From an uncultured Lachnospiraceae bacterium (GTDB taxonomy: Bacteria > Bacillota > Clostridia > Lachnospirales > Lachnospiraceae), in contig CAJTSB010000018.1 in NCBI GenBank assembly GCA_910578825.1, positions 18,140-65,237 of the forward strand: a stretch of DNA of 47,098 bases. The letters are read 5' to 3'. Positions 15,001 through 22,175 of this stretch are shown here, in pieces. Position numbers and translations under genes: made by a program. The notes below the pieces were generated by a model that was given only the letters and a program-made list of their open reading frames with translations, made no database searches and had not been told where the DNA came from. Within the stretch, counting starts at the first letter, position 1; every line of letters starts with the position of its first letter.

Positions 15001-17236
15001 TCCGGTTGGATATGCATTTGCCGATGGTGTGAGCGCGGAATTAAGCGTGAAGGTAACGGTAAAACCGCAGGGCCAGCATGTTCTGGATAACATTGTAATT
15101 GAGACAGAGCCTTCCAGAACGAACTATCTTGAAGGTGCTGAATTTGATAAGACCGGCATGGTAGTAAAAGCATATTATGAAGATGGTCAGTCTGCAGACG
15201 TTACGAGCAAGATTGTTGTCGAAGGTGTTGCTATTCCTAAAGATGGCGGATTGAAACCTGAAGATAAATCTGTAACCATTTCCTACAGCGAAGGCGAGGG
15301 AGATGCTGCAGTAACCAAAACGGCGACGCAGGCCATTAGCGTCGTGAAATTAGAAGAAGGCATTGCAACACATTATGACTTTGAAGGCAGCCTGGCGGAT
15401 AGCAAAGGCGGAGATGCGGCTAAGATGGTTACCAAGGGCGCAACCATGGGTACGATGGCAGGCAATGACAATGCCAATTATCAGGATGATGGATTCAAGA
15501 ATAAGGGCGTACTGCTTGGAGAAGGCAGTGATAAGGGCATCATTCGTCTTGGCAGAACAGTGAAAGACGCCAACTTCACCATCAATTTGTGGGCAAAGCC
15601 CAAAACATTGACGAGAACCTTTGCACAATTGTTGTGCGGTCTGCCAACTACTTTGGAGGGCAATGCGGAACATAGAAGATTGGCAATCCATACGGCAGTC
15701 ACAGGTAAGCTGAACGCTTTCCGGATTTATCATGGCGCTGGCGAAGAGGATACGGATGATGTCTGGGAGACGGGCAAATGGTCGATGATTACCTGGTCGA
15801 ACTCAGACAAAGAGACGCATATTTATGTGAATGGAAAACAGATATACAGCGGAGACAACAAGGTGAAAGCCAGTGAGATAGCAAATCTCTATGTCGGCGG
15901 CGGCATATTAGACGATACGTTTAACGGCTATGTGGACGAAGTCAGCTTATATGATTCTGCTCTGAACGTGTATCAGGTGGGAAAACTTTACGGCAAAGAT
16001 ACTATATCCGATATTTCCACAAATGCACCGGAAGGTGGTTTCACCTATACAACGAGTGTGGTCGGAGAGGATGACACCGTTATCCAGAATGCGTTAAAGA
16101 ACCTGAAAATTACGATTACCATGAGAAATGGTACAGCGCCGGTAGTGACAAATGACACCAACTGGACATTGACTCCGGCATACAATGGCGCCGGAACATA
16201 CACGGCGACAAAGAAATTGCCGATATCTACGGAAGATTATGATTTGGCAGCAGGCGTAGAGACAACCCTGGAAGTGCCGATTGTGGTAAAAGATGTAGAG
16301 TTGACGTCCATTGCAGTTACCAAAGAGCCCAACAAATGTGATTATATAGAGGCAGAGGAGTTTAATCCGGCAGGAATGGTAGTGACAGCGTCTTACAAGG
16401 ATGGCTCGACTAACAATGTAACAGAAAGTATTCAGATTGCAGATGCTGTTATGAATACACCTGCGGGAGAAGCAGAAACTGCAAAGCAGGAGATTACCAT
16501 CAACTATACGGAAGGCGAAAAGACAGTATCAACGACGCAGGAGGTTACAGTATATGCTGCCAAACCGGCAATGCTTAAAGCAAGAACAGCACTCTATACG
16601 TTTGACGATACCCTGGAAAACAGTGTGGATCCGTCTAAGTCGGGAACTGTAGTTAAGGATGTAGACTTGACAGACAGTACAGAGGCGCCCAATTATCAGG
16701 CTACCAGTGTGAGTGGAAAGAGCATTCTCTTCAATGAGGATTCCAGTAACCGTACTGGAATAAAACTTGCGGATAGCATTGCAGCAGATAAGAAAGACTT
16801 CACGCTTAATCTGTGGATACAGCCGAAATCTATTCCTACGAGCTGGGGCGAGATTGTATGTGGATGTGCGGCGCCTAATGCGGCCTGGAATAAGCAGCTT
16901 ATGATTTATATGAGTCCTGATAAGGCAGGGCAGGAGAAAGTTCAGCTGCAGGGTACAGGTGGTGCAGGCGGCACAAACTTAGATGTAAAGCAAGGTGAAT
17001 GGACGATGATGACCTGGGTAAACACATCTGAGGGAAAAGCAGAAATTTATATCAACGGCGTGAAACAAACTGTTTTGGATAATCTTGGAACAACTGCAGG
17101 TGTAAATTACTTTTTCATTGGTGCAGGGGGATGGGCTGATTACTTCCATGGATATATTGATGAAGTAAGCCTTTATAATACCTCCCTCACACAAAAACAG
17201 GTAGAGGTGCTGTATCAGGAACCTACAACGCCGTAA
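12056..17236 (+). CDS. Secreted mosaic surface protein: BIG2, two repeat families, three LamG-like domains
   Basis: A 1726-residue protein with a signal peptide (basic MEKMKKARKRLF, a hydrophobic core, cleavage probably after AEA near residue 34). Two very lysine-rich BIG2 Ig-like domains follow (about 40-125 and 127-213). The rest is built from two repeat families and three LamG/concanavalin-like domains. Family A (VTKxPNKTEY, then FDPTGMEVTATY) is at about 219-304, 305-391, 394-472 (divergent), 1008-1098 and 1414-1502. Family B (VTVPYGT, then VKxxLxKL) is at about 715-815, 818-905, 907-1005 and 1318-1412. The LamG-like domains are at about 475-707, 1100-1312 and 1505-1723, each ending in G(Y/L)(V/I)DE(V/L). 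No glycosidase motif, LPXTG signal or C-terminal membrane anchor is visible. It is probably a secreted or wall-associated carbohydrate- or matrix-binding protein; the basic BIG2 pair may bind anionic wall polymers. Confidence 0.85.
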   Translation: MEKMKKARKRLFSLFLVLAMVLTSVSIPSVTAEAAKKAKVKKIQITNPKKKKVTLNKGKTLQIKVKVTPKNAKNKKVSYKSSKRKIASVSSKGKVKGLKIGTAKITVTSKENRKKKATFTVKVVTPVSKVTVAPTAVSINAGASATLKATVAPKNAYNKKVNWTSSNRAVATVTSKGVVKGLKAGTATITAKAADGSNKKASCKVTVKGVNVNPPATAVTLKSIAVTKAPNKTEYVRDDLFDPTGMEVTATYSNATIKVLDSKAYQLSPSTETPLKTTDRQVTVSYTEGGVTQTATTPITVKAKPTVKEITVKKMPTKTEYMEGDVFDPTGMEIEATLSDGTTKLIEEGDYTYPEDALEVTVGAPTSNVTITYVVSSTKQLTAEVPVTVKALNPLESIAVELKQNTLEREGASFSDDDVDVTATFKDNTTKKISVTDCSVDPAAFTKETTSATVTYWYGGVSKSFEVEGFVVTSYREKYTFEDENTVGTLVKRENENAPAVPTEEFADGIELAFEENGVNGKALKMDGTYGLRLDKIAGTESKSYSISMWVKPEVMATNKALIISTASKFGLGDAGEESWCALAGNNNTSLKLWSYGGTYKHVTAATAPIKSGATAPWTHIVMTVDGTKTADGTEPGEYDALATLYVNGKKVGSGNVRNEKGQNMKTYFGVTGWNADGYYSGLVDELVFTNEVLTEEEAESYYLDNIENTGNTVAGITAVSADDGEEVTVPYGTPLADVKRALLKIAYKALAGEGEPIALTPISDTLTAEDYTVTTTGEVETTVKLQAPDGYLFDMDGRKSVTLARTVKIKIPAPVMVTAITPSASTVTVPYGASEDEIKEELAKLTFTVTTSDSSAYDISNAKAKWTLAEAENGGYTATFAPGDPKVGYKYADDLAPVTVTVAEKPAISITALAIEINEILVAYGTSETGVKAELAKLKINPTVAQGEDVPTIANTAALWTIENYAATTPADYTAKATVVAPVGYAFADGVSAELSVKVTVKPQGQHVLDNIVIETEPSRTNYLEGAEFDKTGMVVKAYYEDGQSADVTSKIVVEGVAIPKDGGLKPEDKSVTISYSEGEGDAAVTKTATQAISVVKLEEGIATHYDFEGSLADSKGGDAAKMVTKGATMGTMAGNDNANYQDDGFKNKGVLLGEGSDKGIIRLGRTVKDANFTINLWAKPKTLTRTFAQLLCGLPTTLEGNAEHRRLAIHTAVTGKLNAFRIYHGAGEEDTDDVWETGKWSMITWSNSDKETHIYVNGKQIYSGDNKVKASEIANLYVGGGILDDTFNGYVDEVSLYDSALNVYQVGKLYGKDTISDISTNAPEGGFTYTTSVVGEDDTVIQNALKNLKITITMRNGTAPVVTNDTNWTLTPAYNGAGTYTATKKLPISTEDYDLAAGVETTLEVPIVVKDVELTSIAVTKEPNKCDYIEAEEFNPAGMVVTASYKDGSTNNVTESIQIADAVMNTPAGEAETAKQEITINYTEGEKTVSTTQEVTVYAAKPAMLKARTALYTFDDTLENSVDPSKSGTVVKDVDLTDSTEAPNYQATSVSGKSILFNEDSSNRTGIKLADSIAADKKDFTLNLWIQPKSIPTSWGEIVCGCAAPNAAWNKQLMIYMSPDKAGQEKVQLQGTGGAGGTNLDVKQGEWTMMTWVNTSEGKAEIYINGVKQTVLDNLGTTAGVNYFFIGAGGWADYFHGYIDEVSLYNTSLTQKQVEVLYQEPTTP

Positions 17237-17285
17237 TCTTGCAGTAGAACTGATAGCATAATTGATATTAAAGATAGTTAAGATT

Positions 17286-17368
17286 CTCCGGTACGCCGGG
17301 TACATACCATGTGTTTTGTACAAATGTATGACCTATGCGCACTGCGGCGTCTTCCCGGCGTACCGGAG
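17286..17368. repeat. 15-bp perfect inverted repeat with 53-base interior
   Basis: CTCCGGTACGCCGGG (17286-17300) is exactly complementary to CCCGGCGTACCGGAG (17354-17368). The interior contains a smaller possible stem (TACAT/ATGTA), and TTTTAATT follows the right arm. It lies 50 bases after the surface protein stop. It could be an unusual terminator, a small structured RNA, or the scar of an element. Confidence 0.6.
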
Positions 17369-17390
17369 TTTTAATTCAAACAATTAAGGA

Positions 17391-17441
17391 AACTAAAACG
17401 GCTATGCAAAAGGATTATCCGATTGCATAGCCGTTTTAGTT
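17391..17441. terminator. 19-bp bidirectional terminator between convergent surface protein genes
   Basis: AACTAAAACGGCTATGCAA (17391-17409) pairs perfectly with TTGCATAGCCGTTTTAGTT (17423-17441) around a 13-base loop. The T-rich outer part of each arm gives a U-rich tract on both strands, so it can end both the forward 1726-residue gene and the reverse 1243-residue gene. Confidence 0.85.
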
Positions 17442-17511
17442 TGTCTTTCTATTCGAGATGGTTGCCGTTACCAACTGTGATGGAGGTTTGCTTTATGACA
17501 GCCCCCTTTTA

Positions 17512-20500
17512 TTACCATTCAAATACTTCAATATAAATCTTCTTTGTGTACTGGCCATCCGTAACTTTAATCATCTTCGGGTAGTTCTGATTGTCACTGT
17601 CAGTCACCTCATAAGAAACCATATCCGACTGTTCTTCATCATCATAATCACCTTCAAATGTAATATTTAGCTTGGACAGGATTTCCTCATCTGTGACATC
17701 TTCATAACGTTCCAACTTCAGGATGGCATTGGTCTTCAGCCAGTTGCTGTTTTCATCTTCTTCGTCAGCAGTACGGAACCACCAATCATAGAGTCCGCTC
17801 TCTGCGCTTACATTCTCAATGTCAAATTTGTCAAAATCGTAATAAAACTTATTTCGCAGTTCCTGAAGCTTGTTAATTGCCTCATCATAGGCCTCCTCCG
17901 TGGTGATGTCACTGGCTGCGATACTGTCTATCTGTGCCCGGTCTGTCAGAAGGGCCTCGGTCTCAACAAATGGTGATATCAGTTTGCGGCATTCCTGAAT
18001 CTTGTTGGAAATATTAATCGCAGCCTGATTTGCCAATACTTTGACTTTGACATCAAAAGCCAGCCCGCTTGGTACATCTGACACATGGATTACGTAAGCA
18101 TATTCCGTATCTTCTAAAGGAGATGTGCTTATCGTCTGCTCTTCTTTGTAAGTGTCTGCGCTAAAGTTCGTCAGGGTATCCCCGAACAGAATATGGCAGT
18201 TAATGACAGCCTGTGCAGATGTGACATTTTCATCTTCATCATAACCATATATGATTTCAGGATCGTAAGTGTCCAGGTTATCCGCCTGAACATTTGGATA
18301 GTGGAAAGCATCGTCCAGTTTCTCCCGTATCTGATCCAGGTCGCTTTGGATTTGGGCTACAGCATCGGGGTTCGTAGCTGATTCTATCTGTTCTTTGTAT
18401 CCTGCAATCTGATTCTGTAATGCACGTCTGGCGTCATTATCAGAGAATTTGAGAAGTTTTTCTTTTGTAGAGTTCAGCGTGCTGGATGTGCTTTTCTTTA
18501 ACTCTTCCAGATAGACGCGTTCGTATTCTTCCTCCGATATGCCGACGTACGATTCATCCATCAGGAAGTTGCTCATCTTGTTTTTCGGAATAATCCGGTG
18601 GCTCCTGGAATCGTAATCGCACACATACCAGAGATTTCCTGTCTGATTGGGGCAGTAGAACGTGTGGGAGTTCGCGCCGATTGTCACCCTTACCTGAACG
18701 AATGATTTGGCAAGCATCTGAGAGTTATTTACATTTCTCTCGGAGTAATTACGGATATAGAACCGATAAATTCCATTGGTCTCCTCGTAAATGGTGGTGT
18801 GTTCCGGACCTTCCCAGTCTGTGTCATCTACATCCAGGTCGGCCATTTTGATATAATTGTCGCCCTCGTAATCGTAATAGCCTTCATTGCTGTAATAAAT
18901 ATGGAATTCCTCGTCTGAGTTCTTTTTCGGTCCCCAAAGATGGGAATCAATGTCTGCGCTGGCTCCGGACTCTTCGGTACCCCAGGTCAGCGTGAACTGT
19001 ACTCGGCCTTTTCCGGTAAAGTCGTACATTTTCTGATCTGCCATGCAGTTGTAGTTGTTGGTGGCGAGGTAACCGTACGCCACTACGATATCGGTATTGG
19101 AGGAATTATAGAGAATAGCGTCTTCATCTAAATTTTGTCGAAGATCGAGCACTTCCACGGTATAAACGCCGGCTGCAACGTCTGTAAAGGTGTAATTACC
19201 CTCATCGTCCGTCTGTGTCATCTGCAATACCTCTCCAATGATATTTCCATATCCGGCTCTCAGTTTGACCTGTAATCCCGATATATTCACAGGTTTTCCT
19301 GTCAGGGAATCAATTATCACGCCGGAGATTGTCGGCGCATTTTCGCAGCTCGTGATTTCATCGCTCAATAAGCTGGTGTTGCTGCAGGCATAGTCCAAAG
19401 AGTCGTTGCTCGTTATCATGACATTCTTTACAACGGTTCCAAAGCCCTCTTTTTCAACAATCATCCAGTAATTGCCGATTTTGACGTCTTCCATCACAAA
19501 GTTTCCGTTTGCATCCGTTACTGCTGTCCGGTTTGCGCTGGCAATGTAATCCGGATAATTGTTATCGTTCATGCCGCTGTTTGCATTGTTGTACGGCAGG
19601 ATTGTTACGTTTGCCTGTGAAGAATTGATATGTTCTGCACGTTTTGGCGGCTGCTGGGTGTCGGAGGAATCTCCTTCTGCCGTCAGGTTTTCCTCTGATG
19701 CAACGTCTTCGGTCAGATAGTATTCCTGGATATTTCCGGAGACTTCCACGGTCTGGCTGATGTCCAGATCATCACGCATCTCGGCGGTAATATTGATAAC
19801 GTCATTACGTGCGCTTACCGTTACCGGAATGCGCCCGATACCTGCCACAGATGGAAGACAGGAATCATCGTCAACCGTTGCTTTTGTATTCTCTCCTCCG
19901 GGAAGAACGACCATATCCCATTTTGCTTTCGCATTGATCTGCAGCTCAGTAGCCGTGGTGATAGAAGAACCGGCAGCTCCGGCGTTTAAGGTAATGGGAA
20001 CACGGTTTTTGCCCCCAACCGTTAAGGTTGTCTGTCCCGGAACGTTGATATCATTGACATAGCCGTTGTTTTCCAGTTGGAAATTCTGTTTGCCGCTGCT
20101 GCTCAGATTGATGGTAGCAATGCCGCTTTCTTCAACCACTACATGTCCTTTGGGTGCATTGAAATATATGACGTTGTCGGAATGTTCCTCGTATGTATTC
20201 TCCGCAATCGCGTTGATGGTTACTTTCCGAAACTGTCCCTTATTTTCCACATCCGCATTGGGAGCGTTGATTTCCAGAGTCTTGGCAGAATAATCTCCTT
20301 CGGGAATCAGTATCCTGTCCGGGGCGTCCGACGTATAAATGATGTTGGTGACCATTTTGCTTGTGAGCGCCTGATTAAGCTCGGCCTGATTGCTGACCCG
20401 ATCCTTATAGGATACCCGGATGCTGCAATTTGCAGTTTTGCCATTCTTTGCGGTTGCTTTGACTATGGCGGTTCCTTCACCTACGGCTTTCACAGTTCCG

Positions 20501-21243
20501 TTATTGACCGTTACAACCCCGCTGTTTGTGGTGCTCCAGCTAAGGAGTTTATCCGTTGCATTGCCGGGCTGGATGTTGGCAGTCAGACGCGTTACCTGTC
20601 CGGGAAGCAGACTGAGGTTTGAACTGTTCAAAATAATGCCTGTAATATTAATCGTTTTATTTTTCACGGTCACGGTACAAGTTGCCGATTTCCCGGTACC
20701 ATCGGCTGCCGTTGCCGTAATCTTTGCAGTTCCGTTTTTTAAAGCTTTAATCATGCCCTTTGTGCTTACTGAGGCGACGGATTTATTGGAGGATTTATAG
20801 GTGACCTTTTTATTGGTAGGTTTTTTCGGGGAAACGTTTGGTTTCAGCTGAAACTGTTTCCCGATTTCCAGCTGTACGGAATTTTTGTTTAATTTTACCT
20901 TCTGTACAGGCGTTCCCACAACGAGCTTGCAGGTCGCTTTTGCTTTCGTGCCTGCCACTTTCGCTGTGATGGTGGCTTTTCCGTTTTTTCTGCCTTTGAC
21001 CTTTCCTTTGGAAGAAACGGTTGCAACCTTTTCGTTGTTGCTCGACCATACAATTTTTTTCTTTTTGCCCAGAGCGTTTTTGGTAACTTTCAATTGCACG
21101 GATTTTCCTTTTTTGAGCGTATAAGATGTCTTGTTGAGGACAATCTTAGACGAGGACTTCGTTGCAGCCTGCACGGCAATGCATTGTCCTGCCATCAGGC
21201 AAAACATCATGAATAGTATGAGTGCCTTTTTATATTTTTTCAT
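17512..21243 (-). CDS. Secreted BIG2/CnaB/YfaP-like surface protein
   Basis: A 1243-residue protein with a signal peptide (MKKYKKALILFMMFCLMAGQ, cleavage probably after VQA). Three BIG2 Ig-like domains follow (about 33-107, 108-195 and 196-276), lysine-rich like those of the facing gene. Residues 280-480 are beta-rich and Asn/Gly-rich, possibly a solenoid. A Ser/Glu-rich linker leads to two CnaB-type carboxypeptidase-regulatory-like domains (about 572-615 and 638-700; VTDANGNFVMEDV and TDDEGNYTFTDVAAGVYTVE). A YfaP/DUF2135-like domain (about 745-884; LTWG, then ADIDSHLWGP) is followed by a coiled coil (about 895-985) and a C-terminal domain with no clear match. There is no sortase motif or C-terminal anchor. 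It is the last gene of an operon with the DUF4234 and DUF2752 proteins. Confidence 0.85.
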   Translation of the reverse strand: MKKYKKALILFMMFCLMAGQCIAVQAATKSSSKIVLNKTSYTLKKGKSVQLKVTKNALGKKKKIVWSSNNEKVATVSSKGKVKGRKNGKATITAKVAGTKAKATCKLVVGTPVQKVKLNKNSVQLEIGKQFQLKPNVSPKKPTNKKVTYKSSNKSVASVSTKGMIKALKNGTAKITATAADGTGKSATCTVTVKNKTINITGIILNSSNLSLLPGQVTRLTANIQPGNATDKLLSWSTTNSGVVTVNNGTVKAVGEGTAIVKATAKNGKTANCSIRVSYKDRVSNQAELNQALTSKMVTNIIYTSDAPDRILIPEGDYSAKTLEINAPNADVENKGQFRKVTINAIAENTYEEHSDNVIYFNAPKGHVVVEESGIATINLSSSGKQNFQLENNGYVNDINVPGQTTLTVGGKNRVPITLNAGAAGSSITTATELQINAKAKWDMVVLPGGENTKATVDDDSCLPSVAGIGRIPVTVSARNDVINITAEMRDDLDISQTVEVSGNIQEYYLTEDVASEENLTAEGDSSDTQQPPKRAEHINSSQANVTILPYNNANSGMNDNNYPDYIASANRTAVTDANGNFVMEDVKIGNYWMIVEKEGFGTVVKNVMITSNDSLDYACSNTSLLSDEITSCENAPTISGVIIDSLTGKPVNISGLQVKLRAGYGNIIGEVLQMTQTDDEGNYTFTDVAAGVYTVEVLDLRQNLDEDAILYNSSNTDIVVAYGYLATNNYNCMADQKMYDFTGKGRVQFTLTWGTEESGASADIDSHLWGPKKNSDEEFHIYYSNEGYYDYEGDNYIKMADLDVDDTDWEGPEHTTIYEETNGIYRFYIRNYSERNVNNSQMLAKSFVQVRVTIGANSHTFYCPNQTGNLWYVCDYDSRSHRIIPKNKMSNFLMDESYVGISEEEYERVYLEELKKSTSSTLNSTKEKLLKFSDNDARRALQNQIAGYKEQIESATNPDAVAQIQSDLDQIREKLDDAFHYPNVQADNLDTYDPEIIYGYDEDENVTSAQAVINCHILFGDTLTNFSADTYKEEQTISTSPLEDTEYAYVIHVSDVPSGLAFDVKVKVLANQAAINISNKIQECRKLISPFVETEALLTDRAQIDSIAASDITTEEAYDEAINKLQELRNKFYYDFDKFDIENVSAESGLYDWWFRTADEEDENSNWLKTNAILKLERYEDVTDEEILSKLNITFEGDYDDEEQSDMVSYEVTDSDNQNYPKMIKVTDGQYTKKIYIEVFEW

Positions 21244-21261
21244 AGATTTCTCCTTATGTTA

Positions 21262-21273
21262 GACAAAGTTGTC
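21262..21273. promoter_or_regulatory. Short palindrome ahead of the 1243-residue gene
   Basis: GACAAAGTTGTC is an inverted repeat (GACAA/TTGTC) in the 70-base gap between the DUF2752 gene and the surface protein gene. It could be an operator or chance. I see no convincing promoter boxes beside it. Confidence 0.2.
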
Positions 21274-21313
21274 AGTTTTCTGTTCCGTTGTGCTGTTTCC
21301 AATGGTATGGCGT

Positions 21314-21694
21314 TTACCCGAAATTACGTATCACGCCGTATCCCGTAAGGAGTATGATGCTGGCATACAGGATTGTTTTCTGCCAGCGGTTTGTCTGCCA
21401 TGAACCATCCTCGATGTAATTTGCTGCACTTCTCACACAGACGGCGCCCAGTGGAAGGAGCAGGATAAAGAGCATGGGATGGCAGCGGTATGCCGCCTGG
21501 AAATCGAGTTGCATCAACGCCAGGCACATGCCGGTTACGCCGCATCCCGGGCACTTCAGTCCGGTTACAGTACGGAATGGACAGGGAATGGCGAACCCGG
21601 TATAGTTTACAAAGATACCATATACAAAACCTGCCATCATAATACAAACAGCATAGGTAATTACCCGGAACAAACGCTTTCTTTTCATATTCAT
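21314..21694 (-). CDS. DUF2752 membrane protein
   Basis: A 126-residue protein with three hydrophobic helices and the DUF2752 signature CPGCGVTGMCLALMQLDF (near residue 48), preceded by PCPFRTVTGLK and followed by AAYRCHPM. The family has no established function. Its gene overlaps the DUF4234 gene by four bases and lies 70 bases before the large surface protein gene, so the three are probably co-expressed. The paired cysteines could bind a metal or form a disulfide. Confidence 0.85.
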   Translation of the reverse strand: MNMKRKRLFRVITYAVCIMMAGFVYGIFVNYTGFAIPCPFRTVTGLKCPGCGVTGMCLALMQLDFQAAYRCHPMLFILLLPLGAVCVRSAANYIEDGSWQTNRWQKTILYASIILLTGYGVIRNFG

Positions 21695-22032
21695 GCCAGT
21701 TTATTCAATTCGTTTTGCATGAGCGCGTATGCAACGATGGAAAATCCAAACAGGCAGAGAAGCAGGTAAGCAATACTGCTGCTGTTTGAGGGGATTCCAC
21801 GGCTGTTCTTGGCCTGGTCAATTTTCTCTCCCTGTCTGTATGCCCAGTATAAACCGTAGATATTGCATGTGATCAGGGACAGAAGAAAGGCGATGACGCC
21901 GGAGGTATCTCCCATATTTCCGGAAACCGCATTGGTGTCGTCGGTCAGGCATATAAACCAATAGATGCCATAGATGCCGCATGTCACAATGGACAGGATG
22001 ATGCAAACGACAATGTCTCTGTGTTGAACCAT
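21691..22032 (-). CDS. DUF4234 membrane protein
   Basis: A 113-residue protein with two repeats of a membrane hairpin, SIVTCGIYGIYWFICL (near residue 14) and SLITCNIYGLYWAYRQ (near residue 52), the DUF4234 hallmark, and a third helix near the C-terminus. The function is unknown. It leads the minus-strand operon that ends in the 1243-residue surface protein and has a perfect ribosome binding site (AAAGGAGG) and a clear promoter. DUF4234 and DUF2752 genes are often neighbours in gut Firmicutes, as I recall. Confidence 0.85.
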   Translation of the reverse strand: MVQHRDIVVCIILSIVTCGIYGIYWFICLTDDTNAVSGNMGDTSGVIAFLLSLITCNIYGLYWAYRQGEKIDQAKNSRGIPSNSSSIAYLLLCLFGFSIVAYALMQNELNKLA

Positions 22033-22065
22033 AAACTTCCTCCTTTCGTTTTTAAATTCATAATT

Positions 22066-22093
22066 ATTATAGCATATAGAGGTTTTTTGTCTA
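22066..22093 (-). promoter_or_regulatory. Promoter of the DUF4234-DUF2752-surface protein operon
   Basis: On the minus strand TAGACA (22093-22088), a 16-base spacer and a perfect TATAAT (22071-22066), with TGC just before the -10 box as in extended -10 promoters. Confidence 0.6.
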
Positions 22094-22111
22094 TGAAATA
22101 ATCCTCAAAAC

Positions 22112-22140
22112 TTGCCAAAAAATAAGATATATCATATAAT
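22112..22140 (+). promoter_or_regulatory. Promoter of murE
   Basis: TTGCCA (22112-22117), a 17-base spacer and a perfect TATAAT (22135-22140). The start near 22147 gives a leader of about 30 bases. It is divergent from the DUF4234 promoter, with the two -35 boxes 18 bases apart. Confidence 0.65.
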
Positions 22141-22175
22141 AAAACGAATACCCATTTTAGAAAAGAGGAATGATA

